From Nitrososphaerota archaeon (GTDB taxonomy: Archaea > Thermoproteota > Nitrososphaeria > Nitrososphaerales > Nitrosopumilaceae): a stretch of DNA of 45,233 nt. Positions 34,648 to 42,265 of this stretch are shown here, in pieces. How positions within the stretch are numbered: position 1 is the first letter of the stretch; each line of letters begins with the position of its first letter. The stretch is from the NCBI GenBank assembly GCA_021325595.1, contig JAJPGX010000004.1:1-45233 (forward strand), given 5' to 3'. The position numbers and the translations under genes were made by a program. The notes beneath the pieces were generated by a model. The model saw nothing but the letters and a program-made list of their open reading frames with translations, did no database searches and was not told where the DNA came from.

Positions 34648-35241
34648 ATGTTTGATAGATTTCGAAAGAAAAAAGATGAGTTCAAGCCTACTGCCGATAC
34701 AGATCAAAACCAACTAAATGATACCAGGACCTTTGAATTCCAACCCAAAGAAGAGGTAGAACCAGAAAACAAGACCATGGAAGTCATGGAGGAATCCAGA
34801 TTTGAACCCTCGGAACAAGTAAAAATACCGGAACATATCCAACAAACCAGTATGGGAGCAGCCTCGGAAGATATTGGAATTAAGGCTTTAATGGATAAGC
34901 GTACAAAACTTGAAGAAGCAATTGACTACGTAGGCTTGATGATCAAGAATTTGAAGGACAAACGTACAGGTCTTGAAAAGAACATAGAAGATGAATCTGT
35001 AGATATCAAGAACCTAAAGGAGAAGTTAGTCAAGGTTAGTCAGTATATAGAGGAAGAGAAGCAGGGAATCAAGTCCTTACAGCAAAAAAGAGGCCAAGTA
35101 GAAAAAGAAGCAGATGATGTTGCAAATATAATCAATGATCTTCGCGAGAAACTAGTATCCATAGATAATGTTGTAAATGAAGAAGGAAATAAGATAGCCA
35201 AGTTTAAAGAGACAAGAACAAAAACAGAATCCTCTTTCTAA
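34648..35241 (+). CDS. Coiled-coil protein with five 21-residue repeats
   Basis: I do not recognise the family. The first ~77 residues are charged and Pro/Gln rich, probably disordered. Residues 78-182 are five tandem 21-residue units (three heptads each) beginning IKALMDKR, IKNLKDKR, IKNLKEKL, IKSLQQKR and INDLREKL, forming an uninterrupted coiled coil. The start was set at ATG 34648 (MFDRFRKKKDEF): TTATATA begins 31 nt upstream, and the TTG at 34624 lies inside that box, so it cannot be the start. It is convergent with the next gene by a 4-nt overlap. Confidence 0.8.
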   Translation: MFDRFRKKKDEFKPTADTDQNQLNDTRTFEFQPKEEVEPENKTMEVMEESRFEPSEQVKIPEHIQQTSMGAASEDIGIKALMDKRTKLEEAIDYVGLMIKNLKDKRTGLEKNIEDESVDIKNLKEKLVKVSQYIEEEKQGIKSLQQKRGQVEKEADDVANIINDLREKLVSIDNVVNEEGNKIAKFKETRTKTESSF

Positions 35242-35567
35242 CCTAGTTTGTGTTCCTTTAACACAGCACTTTTTTCTTTTGATAGATCATCGGATAGGGA
35301 GTTTAGATCTCTTATCAATACCTCAGTGGCAAGACATTGATTTTTTGAGTATTGATAATAGCAAGACAACTTTTCTTCGTTAGTCTTTGCGCTATAATAT
35401 GTAGTCCAGAAACTTTCAGCAGATTGTTCTACATATACAAGGAATTTTCGGATCATTGCTTCAATCTTTGGAGAAGGATTGTCTTTCATCAATCCAATTA
35501 GAATCTGTTCCAGCTTACTTTCTAGATTAGATTCATAAATTAGTTGGTAGATATCCCCATCTTTCAT
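35238..35567 (-). CDS. Hypothetical helical protein (109 aa)
   Basis: I do not recognise it. It is all-helical by composition (LESKLEQILIGLMKDN, KIEAMIRKFLVYVEQSAESF, NSLSDDLSKEKSAVLKEHKL) with cysteines in KLSCYYQYSKNQCL. It has no signal peptide or membrane helix. The end overlaps the convergent coiled-coil protein gene. The helical pattern and acidic/basic balance suggest a small adaptor, but nothing specific can be said. Confidence 0.7.
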   Translation of the reverse strand: MKDGDIYQLIYESNLESKLEQILIGLMKDNPSPKIEAMIRKFLVYVEQSAESFWTTYYSAKTNEEKLSCYYQYSKNQCLATEVLIRDLNSLSDDLSKEKSAVLKEHKLG

Positions 35568-35716
35568 ACACCAACTACGTCGTCATATGATAAAAGCTTT
35601 AAGCAAAAATTTTCAACTTAATCTAGATATCTTGTAACAACTTGATGAAATGTTACGAATTGGAAATTTAACATGAAATAATGTCACAAACCTTAAATAA
35701 TTTAATCACGTATAGT

Positions 35717-35914
35717 ATGTCCCTGTTAAGGTATAACCAAGACAGGCATCATGCAGTATACGTGCGTGCGAAGGAAAATCCCTTCCGCAAAAAGCAAACC
35801 ACGGGCAAAACCCATGGAAATGATGACAATGGTCATCGTGCTTTCAAGTCCTGCACTTGCGCATGGGTGTGGATTCCACACACCTGCATGATAGAATTTT
35901 TCCAACTACAATAA
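35717..35914 (+). CDS. Possible small Cys/His protein, or structured RNA locus
   Basis: The reading is 65 codons from ATG 35717, ending in an acidic/aromatic tail, with a Cys/His cluster (FKSCTCAWVWIPHTC) that could bind zinc. TTAAATAA begins about 24 nt before the ATG, fitting a leaderless promoter. An in-frame ATG at 35681 lies upstream of that box. However, the same bases form a row of hairpins (see findings), and the segment is more GC-rich than its flanks. So this may be an RNA gene, a coding gene, or both. No family is recognised. Confidence 0.4.
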   Translation: MSLLRYNQDRHHAVYVRAKENPFRKKQTTGKTHGNDDNGHRAFKSCTCAWVWIPHTCMIEFFQLQ

Positions 35915-35982
35915 GATAGACGAAAGTATGGAATTTTTTCAAATGGATTATACAATAATATCGTATTCTGTAAGCGGAATCA

Positions 35983-37242
35983 ATGCAACTTCAATCTAAG
36001 AGATGGACTTGGTACCTAATACCAGGCCAAATAACAGTTCAAGGATTAAGTACCGTAATTCCACTATATGTCATATTTCTTGGTGGTGACATAGCAGAAG
36101 TAGCAATTATTCTGGCTATTCAAAATGCAGCAGTAGCAATAGGATCTATTTTTTGGGGAAAAGTGATTGATAGATATCATGTAAGAAGACCAATACTTTT
36201 GATTTCATTCTTTGTTGTTTTGCTTTGTAGTGTTGGTATGTATTTTACCAATTCCATATACGTCCTTTTTGGAATAGCTCCCATACTTGGATTTTTTACT
36301 GTTGCCCGAAATCCAGTGACACAACTGTTGGTAATGGAATCTGTTCAAAAGAACTTGTGGAGGTGGCTGTTTGCACGAACTTCAATCATGAGCACTATTG
36401 GTATGCTAGCATCGATGGTGATAGGAACTGTGGGAAGTATCTATTTTGATTTGCGTCCATATTTTTTGATATGTGCTGCATCTAGTGGATGTGCAATGAT
36501 ATTGGCAACCTCAGTTAAGGGTGGAGGGTTTCATGTAGAGCGTAGCAGCATAGCTCACTCGTTACATGGTTTACACTATGCCATCAGCCATTATCATTTT
36601 GTTTTTCCTAGGATTCCTGAACGTCATGATTTCAAGCACATAATTACAATTTTCAAAGGAAAGATAACTAATGAAATTGGCATATTCTACATAGCAAGTT
36701 TCTTTTTCTATTTTGGAAGTAACATGTATTTTACTGCATGGACTCCATTTTTGAAAACACATGGGTTTTCAGATTCAGGTGTTTTTCTTAATTATATGAT
36801 TCAGACAGCTATGATGCTTGCAATATTTTTTGTAGCTCCAAAGGTAATATCAAAATTGGGAGAAGAAAAGGCAACTGTTTTGGCACACATTCCAAGGATA
36901 CTAGCAGTAGTATTGCCAGGAGTTGCTGCAATAGCAATGATTGGAACTTCGGGATTTGTATTGGCAATTGTTTCTGCCTGTCTTATGGTAATAGCATTTT
37001 CAATTTATAGCACATCTAGTTCTGTAATATTTTTCAAAAGCATTCCTCAGGGGTTTGAGGGTAAATATCTTGGAGTAAATAGTGCCATTACTGGAATAGG
37101 AGTTTTCTTTGGCTCACTTGTTACGGGAGAAATAACACAGAGTTTTGGATATCCTGTATTGTTTTTGTCATCTGCAGTTGTCCTGATTGGATCCTTGGTA
37201 TTGTTCCTCACATATTTCCGCTATAGACTATCAATAATATAG
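35983..37242 (+). CDS. MFS transporter
   Basis: Twelve hydrophobic segments span 419 aa, with the MFS loop motif GKVIDRYHVRRPILL between helices 2 and 3 (a 'GxxxDRxxRR' form) and a longer central cytoplasmic stretch (~185-230). The N-terminus IPGQITVQGLSTVIPLYVIFLGGD is typical of helix 1. Substrate and direction cannot be inferred. It ends 1 nt before the convergent CdvB paralog B gene. Confidence 0.88.
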   Translation: MQLQSKRWTWYLIPGQITVQGLSTVIPLYVIFLGGDIAEVAIILAIQNAAVAIGSIFWGKVIDRYHVRRPILLISFFVVLLCSVGMYFTNSIYVLFGIAPILGFFTVARNPVTQLLVMESVQKNLWRWLFARTSIMSTIGMLASMVIGTVGSIYFDLRPYFLICAASSGCAMILATSVKGGGFHVERSSIAHSLHGLHYAISHYHFVFPRIPERHDFKHIITIFKGKITNEIGIFYIASFFFYFGSNMYFTAWTPFLKTHGFSDSGVFLNYMIQTAMMLAIFFVAPKVISKLGEEKATVLAHIPRILAVVLPGVAAIAMIGTSGFVLAIVSACLMVIAFSIYSTSSSVIFFKSIPQGFEGKYLGVNSAITGIGVFFGSLVTGEITQSFGYPVLFLSSAVVLIGSLVLFLTYFRYRLSII

Positions 37243-37243
37243 T

Positions 37244-37876
37244 CTAGATGTAGCGGGCTGAAGAGGATTGGCCAGCAGGCATAGATGGCAGCTTGTCGTT
37301 GACAGCTGCTTCTGCGACTGCTGCTGCTTCTTGTAGGATTTTCTCGGATTCTTCGTTGGTCGAAGAGTCGATTCCAAAGTCGCCGCTGTGGAATGTGTCA
37401 GTCATCAGTCCACCGAGCATCTCAGTCATTCCAGATAGTTCACGGTCTGCTTCTGGCATGAACTTGATAAGGGATGATCTTAGGTTCTTCATCAAGCCGA
37501 TTGTTGGCATGATTGTAACCACGGTGTCTCCCAAGTCGTGGAAGGTGCTTAGTCTTAGCTCGATTTGTTCAAGTGCGATTCTGGCGTTAGATAATAGTTT
37601 TGTAACCTTTCTAACTTCAGCTAATTCTTTTGATAATACTTTACTTGTAGTAAGATCATGTTGCTGTGTAGCAGTCACGATTCTTTTGAATAATTTTTCA
37701 TCTCTTTGTTTTAATTTTGTAATCATTCCATCTAGTTTGCCAATCTGGGTCTGTAGCCTTTTGATGGCTGATTCCATTCTTGGTTTTAGAGGGCCTTTTG
37801 GTCTTATTGCGTCGTTGAATCTTTCACCAATAGTTGGTGTTTGTGGTCTTTGCCAGTTATTAGCAAATGTTGTCAT
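37244..37876 (-). CDS. ESCRT-III-like CdvB paralog B
   Basis: The sequence is collinear with the CdvB protein at 4943-5584: RPKGPLKPRMESAIKRLQTQ, KQRDEKLFKRIVTATQQHD, KELAEVRKVTKLLSNAR, FHDLGD, FMPEADREL and the C-terminal NEESEKILQEAAAVAEAA. It also lacks a C-terminal winged helix. Differences cluster in the last helix and tail, the region that usually decides partner binding (Vps4/CdvC or CdvA). Two such paralogs suggest subfunctions in division or membrane remodelling. Its upstream region carries the shared 18-nt element at the same distance. Confidence 0.92.
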   Translation of the reverse strand: MTTFANNWQRPQTPTIGERFNDAIRPKGPLKPRMESAIKRLQTQIGKLDGMITKLKQRDEKLFKRIVTATQQHDLTTSKVLSKELAEVRKVTKLLSNARIALEQIELRLSTFHDLGDTVVTIMPTIGLMKNLRSSLIKFMPEADRELSGMTEMLGGLMTDTFHSGDFGIDSSTNEESEKILQEAAAVAEAAVNDKLPSMPAGQSSSARYI

Positions 37877-37934
37877 GGATACGACTAAAAAAATACATTA
37901 TTAATTTCAGGTGTGAAATGTGGTTCACTGTATA

Positions 37935-37952
37935 CTAAATTTAGCTAACAAA
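37935..37952 (-). promoter_or_regulatory. Shared cdvB upstream element, copy B
   Basis: CTAAATTTAGCTAACAAA (plus strand) differs from the copy at 5643-5660 by one base. There are 58 nt from its palindromic end to the start codon, identical to copy A. The bases between also keep partial similarity (ACACC-G-AATTAA-AAT). It is probably a transcription-factor site for co-regulation of the two ESCRT-III genes. Confidence 0.6.
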
Positions 37953-38062
37953 CTCAGCCTTGAACCTATAGTTTCAACTAGCAAGCACATAATTAAAAAA
38001 TCACAATTTTGTGGATAACCTAAATTGGATATATCCTACACTGGATTCCCCACACAAAGCGT

Positions 38063-38173
38063 CTATTGCGCTACCTGCATCGCAACAGTTCTTTGCGGAT
38101 GGATCTTCTTTATGTGAATTGCCAACGCGTTGTTTGACGGTTGGAGTTCACAGCAAAGTGGACATTTTTCCAT
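38063..38173 (-). CDS. C2H2 zinc-finger microprotein (36 aa)
   Basis: The ATG is at 38173-38171 and the TAG at 38065-38063. The product contains a canonical C2H2 finger: Cys4-x2-Cys7-x12-His20-x4-His25 (CPLC ... HIKKIH), with Leu three residues before the first His as in classical fingers. A TTTAAATA box starts about 39 nt upstream of the ATG, leaving a short leader of about 12 nt. The segment is GC-richer than its surroundings. A plus-strand ORF (38011-38202) over the same bases has no family character and is taken as the shadow. It is probably a DNA- or RNA-binding protein; the target is unknown. It is upstream of cdvB paralog B on the same strand. Confidence 0.65.
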   Translation of the reverse strand: MEKCPLCCELQPSNNALAIHIKKIHPQRTVAMQVAQ

Positions 38174-38199
38174 TTTATTTGATGCCTGTCATCCAGAAC

Positions 38200-38531
38200 T
38201 AATGTATTTAAATTTTTGGTTGGTAAAATAAATTAAAACATTTTTTGGGAAAAAAATCAAAATTTGTTTTTGTGAGTTGGTAAAAATAAATAAAGAAAAA
38301 ATTTTGAAAAATTTTAGTGATGAGAGAGACAAGAATATTGAAAAAAATTATTTCAGTTTTTTTTGTATTTTAAAAAATAATTTTTATTTTTGAAAATTTC
38401 ATAGCTGCAATATTAGGTGCTACTAATTCTATTAATTATTATTTTTAGTGATAAAAATTATAAATATTATAAATTATATTAATATAATTTCAAAATAATA
38501 GAAAAAGACTAATAGTTAAACCTTTTTATTC
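38200..38531. other. Very AT-rich spacer upstream of tfb
   Basis: About 330 nt with long A and T runs. No ORF or RNA was seen. It carries the promoter of the zinc-finger gene at its left end and the tfb promoter (CCTTTTTATT at about 38521-38530) at its right end. The rest may be a flexible or bent regulatory region. Confidence 0.5.
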
Positions 38532-38561
38532 ATGTTAACCGAAATTCTTATAAGATATTAT

Positions 38562-39476
38562 ATGACGCGCGAATCTTTCGGTTCTGGTGGACGTTGTCCT
38601 CGTTGTGGAAAAGGACCCATGGTTACTGACAGTACTACAGGCGAAATGTTTTGTGGTGGCTGTGGATTTGTTCTCACAGAACGTGTAGAAGAGTCTGGTC
38701 CAGAATGGAGATCTTTTTCCAAAGAAGAACATGAGGATCGAAGTAGAACAGGAACTCCAACTTCACTTGCAATGCACGATATGGGACTTGCAACAATAAT
38801 TGGTCCTGCAGACAAGGATGCATCAGGAAAACCACTTTCTGCATCAATGAAAAGTACTATTGAGCGACTCAGAACTTGGGACAGCAGAAGCCAAGTACAT
38901 GAGCCAGTAGATAGAAACTTTAGACAAGCATTTAGTGAATTAGATAGACTAAAGGACAAACTTGCTTTATCGGATGCAGTAATTGAAAAGACTGCATACA
39001 TCTATCGAAAAGCATTAGACAAAGGTCTTGTCAGAGGAAGATCAATCCCAGGACTTGTTGCGGCAGCACTTTATGCAGCATGTAGAGATACAGAAACTCC
39101 GAGAACTCTAACTGATGTAGCAAATGGCATCAACATCAAACGCAAAGATGTTGCCAGGTGCTATAGGTTATTGCTAAGAGAATTGGATCTTAAGATGCCG
39201 GTTGTTGATCCAATAAAATGTGTTGCAAGAATTGCAAGCAAAGCTGGTTTGAGTGAAAAGACAAAAAGAAAAGCTCTGCAAATTCTAAAAGATGCAGCTG
39301 AAATTGAAATTTCAGCTGGAAAAGATCCCATGGGACTTGCAGCTGCTGCACTGTACCTTTCATGTGTTATGAATGGAGAAAATAAAACACAGAAAGATGT
39401 GGCACAGGCTGCCGGAGTAACCGAAGTAACAATCAGAAATAGATACAAGGGATTAAAAGAGTCCCTTAAGCTCTAA
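38562..39476 (+). CDS. tfb: Transcription initiation factor TFB
   Basis: This archaeal TFIIB homolog bridges TBP/TATA and RNA polymerase. It has an N-terminal zinc ribbon (CPRCGKGPMVTD, then CGGCGFV), the B-reader/linker region with ESGPEWRSFSKEEHEDRSRTG, and two cyclin repeats (about residues 100-195 and 200-304; RGRSIPGLVAAALYAACRD, KDPMGLAAAALYLSCV). The start was set at ATG 38562 (MTRESFGSGG), because the TATA-like TTTTTATT near 38522-38529 puts the transcript start near 38550; the ATG at 38532 lies too close to it. Thaumarchaeota often have several TFBs, so this may be one of a set. Confidence 0.95.
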   Translation: MTRESFGSGGRCPRCGKGPMVTDSTTGEMFCGGCGFVLTERVEESGPEWRSFSKEEHEDRSRTGTPTSLAMHDMGLATIIGPADKDASGKPLSASMKSTIERLRTWDSRSQVHEPVDRNFRQAFSELDRLKDKLALSDAVIEKTAYIYRKALDKGLVRGRSIPGLVAAALYAACRDTETPRTLTDVANGINIKRKDVARCYRLLLRELDLKMPVVDPIKCVARIASKAGLSEKTKRKALQILKDAAEIEISAGKDPMGLAAAALYLSCVMNGENKTQKDVAQAAGVTEVTIRNRYKGLKESLKL

Positions 39477-39836
39477 ATTTTTTCAATTGGGTTTTTTGAT
39501 CTAATTTGTTTTAATTGAAATTATTTTATCTAGTCTTGAACAAAAGGGGCGTGGCCCTTTTCGCAGACCAACAGAGATTACCTCTTAAGATCCGCACCAG
39601 ATGGGGGATTCACATAGCTGCTGCGGAGCCACGCTGATTTAGGCAGTAGATTTTACATCCATCTGCATTATTTATCATAGAACATGATACTATTTATCAT
39701 TTTATTCAGATTTTTATATCATTATAATGATTTTTAATTATATTTTATATTTTTAATTGGATCAATTTGCATGTATTACAGACTAGATGAAGAAACTTCG
39801 ACAGACTAATCTTAGAGATTATCTGTATTCTGGGCA
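39477..39836. other. Intergenic region with a GC-rich structured island at about 39542-39640
   Basis: Most of this 360-nt spacer is AT-rich, but about 39542-39640 is clearly GC-richer. That part has nested complementarity: GCGTGGC (39549-39555) with GCCACGC (39628-39634), TCCGCA (39591-39596) with TGCGGA (39622-39627), and AGAG/CTCT between. An alternative local hairpin is AAAAGGG/CCCTTTT (39542-39548, 39555-39561). A 33-codon ORF (TTG 39536 to TGA 39637) covers the same bases. A small structured RNA or a tiny gene is possible. The stretch 39640-39780 is AT-rich and appears empty. Confidence 0.45.
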
Positions 39837-40580
39837 ATGAAACTTTCTGGAAAGGTTGCAATTGTAACAGGTGGAAGTAGGGGAATAGGGATGGCAGTAG
39901 CTACTACACTAGCAGAAAATGGAGCAAATGTTGTAATAACATCAAAAGAAAAATCAAGGCTTGAAAAAGCATCTGAAAAAATTAAGAACTCATTTTCAGT
40001 AGCAGGAGACATCAGAATAATTGATGATGTACAAAATATTGTAAAAAAGACAATTGAAAGGTTTGGTAAGATAGATATTCTTGTAAATAATGCTGGAATT
40101 TTTCCAAAAGTAAAACCATTACATGAAATAACTGAATCAGAATGGAATGAAGTAATTGATGTAAATCTAACAGGACAATTTCATGTAACCAAAACAGTGA
40201 TCCCTTACATGATGAAAAATGGAGGTTGTATCGTTAATGTTTCATCTGATGCTGGATTGAAATCATTTGAAAATTTTGAAGCTGATGCGTATACAGCATC
40301 AAAGGCGGCACTTGTCATGCTGACAAAAGCATGGGCAATAGAGTATGCCAAGTACAAAATCAGAGTAAATTGCGTATGTCCTGGAATAGTGGAAACTGAC
40401 ATGACAAGACCATATCTAGCTACAGAAGCTGATAGGGCAATGGCAGATGCTGAGCATCCAATAGGAAGGATTGGCCTTCCCAAAGATGTTGCAAATGCCA
40501 TATTGTATCTTGTATCTGATGATTCATCATGGATAACAGGCGCGATTTTGCCTGTTGATGGTGGAGCTGTTACTAGGTAA
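39837..40580 (+). CDS. FabG-like short-chain dehydrogenase/reductase
   Basis: It is a classical SDR: GKVAIVTGGSRGIGMAVA, LVNNAGIF, catalytic Ser in VNVSSDAG, YTASK (Tyr and Lys) and the C-terminal SSWITGAILPVDGG common to FabG-type proteins. The short SK/EK motif after strand 2 gives no firm cofactor preference. The substrate is unknown. It is distinct from the SDR at 20162-20956, which is longer and has a hydrophobic tail. Confidence 0.9.
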   Translation: MKLSGKVAIVTGGSRGIGMAVATTLAENGANVVITSKEKSRLEKASEKIKNSFSVAGDIRIIDDVQNIVKKTIERFGKIDILVNNAGIFPKVKPLHEITESEWNEVIDVNLTGQFHVTKTVIPYMMKNGGCIVNVSSDAGLKSFENFEADAYTASKAALVMLTKAWAIEYAKYKIRVNCVCPGIVETDMTRPYLATEADRAMADAEHPIGRIGLPKDVANAILYLVSDDSSWITGAILPVDGGAVTR

Positions 40581-40606
40581 CCAGCCAAATCAAATTAATA
40601 GAACCT

Positions 40607-40843
40607 TTGCAGGTTTATGGTGTGGATCCTAAGAAAAAGCGTTCGCTTAAGATCATCATTTTGCTTTCAATTGTTTGGTTTGCCTCAGCATTGCCAGTTC
40701 CTTTCTTATGGTCTAGCCCTACAAGTGCACAACAATCTGAGCAGTTCAAGACATACTTGGAGATAGCTGCTCTAATTTCGATACCCTTCATAGGCATGGC
40801 AGTTGCTTGGACCCTAAAACCCGAACTTGCAACACGTGGCTAG
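40607..40843 (+). CDS. Small two-helix membrane protein (78 aa)
   Basis: A basic start (DPKKKRSLK) is followed by helices at ~17-35 and ~51-68, with a polar loop containing SAQQSEQFKTYLE. Orientation is probably inside-out-inside. Function is unknown. Starts TTG 40607 and GTG 40622 are both possible. It follows the SDR by 26 nt, and its stop overlaps that of the convergent CARF regulator gene (4 nt, both TAG). Confidence 0.65.
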   Translation: MQVYGVDPKKKRSLKIIILLSIVWFASALPVPFLWSSPTSAQQSEQFKTYLEIAALISIPFIGMAVAWTLKPELATRG

Positions 40844-41583
40844 CTCAGAAACTCTACTGCGCCAAGACCTTCTTGAGTTATCTTTATCCAGCGCGTTCTT
40901 CCAATTCGTTCAACTTCGATAAACTTCCATTCATTTAGAAGCGGTTGAATGATGTTTTTATCAAGGCTTGCAAATCTTGCCTGCTGAAAGTTTTCTTCTT
41001 TTGCATGTACAGATATGAGCTTCTTTTCAAATGCTAGCTTTGCCATCTCTTTTTTTGTCATTTTGCCATTACCATCTTTGATTATTTTCAAGGCTTGAAC
41101 CAAGATTGGTTTTGGCGTATGAATTTCATAGGCAGGTAACTTTACTACGGACTTTAGACCGGAGGATAATTGTTCTCCACGTACGCTTGAATAGCTTTCT
41201 GGTTCTGCATAATATGGCGTTAGTTTTGTTTTTCCTTGAAACATCATGCATGCCATCATGCAAGCAATTGCCTGAATCTTTGATCCAGATGAACAGTTCA
41301 CAAAGATATCATTGCCGTTTTCATCTTGTACAATTTCTCGTAATGTTCGCAAAAGTTTGAAAAGATCAGATCTGTCAGAATAAGCTATCTTTACCTCGAT
41401 TTTTTCTTTTTTTAGTTGTGCCTTTATCTTTTCCATGTAGCCTTGTGCTCTGTCCTTTGATACATCTTCATGCATAACAAGCCAGACCCTGTCTGCTTTC
41501 ATTTGTTTTGCAGGAATTGCTATCCTGTCAATCTCAAAGCCTACTGGGGCCACATGCACACGTAGGTTTACAATTTTACTCAT
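40840..41583 (-). CDS. CARF-wHTH regulator (HFX_2341/DUF6293 type)
   Basis: The N-terminal ~150 residues form a Rossmann-like CARF domain: NLRVHVAPVGFEIDRIAIPA, VWLVMHEDV, and the nucleotide-binding-type motif VNCSSGSKIQAIACMMACM. The C-terminal ~90 residues form a winged HTH (KMTKKEMAKLAFEKKL, IQPLLNEWKFIEVERIGRTRWIKIT). In CRISPR systems CARF domains bind cyclic oligonucleotides; this family (HFX_2341) often stands alone and no CRISPR or cas gene is in the window. The start was set at ATG 41583 (MSKIVNLRV); an upstream in-frame ATG at 41640 would be upstream of the TATA box. Confidence 0.85.
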   Translation of the reverse strand: MSKIVNLRVHVAPVGFEIDRIAIPAKQMKADRVWLVMHEDVSKDRAQGYMEKIKAQLKKEKIEVKIAYSDRSDLFKLLRTLREIVQDENGNDIFVNCSSGSKIQAIACMMACMMFQGKTKLTPYYAEPESYSSVRGEQLSSGLKSVVKLPAYEIHTPKPILVQALKIIKDGNGKMTKKEMAKLAFEKKLISVHAKEENFQQARFASLDKNIIQPLLNEWKFIEVERIGRTRWIKITQEGLGAVEFLS

Positions 41584-41596
41584 AATAGTATGTATG

Positions 41597-41606
41597 GTAT
41601 GCATAC
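41597..41606 (-). promoter_or_regulatory. Palindromic operator candidate at CARF regulator start
   Basis: GTATGCATAC is a perfect 10-bp palindrome 14-23 nt before the ATG at 41583, inside the partly repeated sequence TAGTATGTATGGTATG. A TATATA-rich box lies at about 41618-41625, so the palindrome falls at the expected transcription start. That is where an autorepressor would bind. Confidence 0.55.
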
Positions 41607-41713
41607 TATGGTGATGATATATAATAATTGTTGCATCCAATACAGTTCATGCAACAAAAAATCAACCAAGAACAAAGCGAGATTTATCCTAGAGTAAAAT
41701 CTATTTTTGAAAA

Positions 41714-42256
41714 TTAATTTTTCATCCAGAAAGTTTGTTCCAGATATTCAATTGAGCGAACCATTTCATCAAACTTTGCAATAACTGCGGTAACTGCACG
41801 AAACTCTTCATACATCATCTCCTCCTCTTCTTTTGACAAGACTTGGGTTTCTGCCACATCAAAGAAGCGATCCTCCTTGTTAAGGTGATCATCAAGGTAT
41901 ACTGCATAGGCTTTCAGATACCTAGCTACTGGTTCTTTCTGGTTCTGGCCTGATTTCCATTTTTGCAAGTATTTGGATATGTTTGATGCAATTCTTCTTC
42001 CAAACTCGTGCTCTATCATAAAGGCGCGTATCTCCTGTTTTAATGAACCATAAGTTGCAACGCATGGAAAGTATTGGTCTTCTTCTCTGGAATAATGTAC
42101 TGCGTCTAAAAATTCGGAGATGATATATGTTATTTTTTCCATGTCAGAAAACGGAACATGTGTTCCCTTGTTTAGTTCCGTATAGCACTTGGTAACAATT
42201 TTTTCCAATCTACGTATATGTTTGTGATCTTCACGTAAGATTCCAGTGCCGCTCAT
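41714..42256 (-). CDS. Hemerythrin-like HHE-domain protein
   Basis: It is a helical protein with hemerythrin-type iron ligands: EDHKHIRRLE near the N-terminus, HYSREEDQYFP (His and Glu), EHEFGRRIAS and DDHLNKEDRFFD (HxxxE). These can form a di-iron site that binds oxygen or senses redox/nitric oxide. The length of 180 aa is typical of stand-alone HHE proteins. A role in iron or oxygen handling is inferred from the family. It lies 9 nt downstream of the metallophosphoesterase gene on the same strand, so they may be co-transcribed. Confidence 0.9.
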   Translation of the reverse strand: MSGTGILREDHKHIRRLEKIVTKCYTELNKGTHVPFSDMEKITYIISEFLDAVHYSREEDQYFPCVATYGSLKQEIRAFMIEHEFGRRIASNISKYLQKWKSGQNQKEPVARYLKAYAVYLDDHLNKEDRFFDVAETQVLSKEEEEMMYEEFRAVTAVIAKFDEMVRSIEYLEQTFWMKN

Positions 42257-42265
42257 TAGTTGAAG

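Noticed and set aside
38011-38202. 63-codon plus-strand ORF
   Set aside because: It is the antisense of the C2H2 zinc-finger gene, which has a better promoter and a recognised motif.
39549-39634. tRNA with 7-bp acceptor-like stem
   Set aside because: No T-loop or anticodon arm can be placed between the 7-bp arms.
40840-41640. CRISPR-Cas locus suggested by CARF protein
   Set aside because: No repeats, spacers or cas genes are in the window; this family is often stand-alone.
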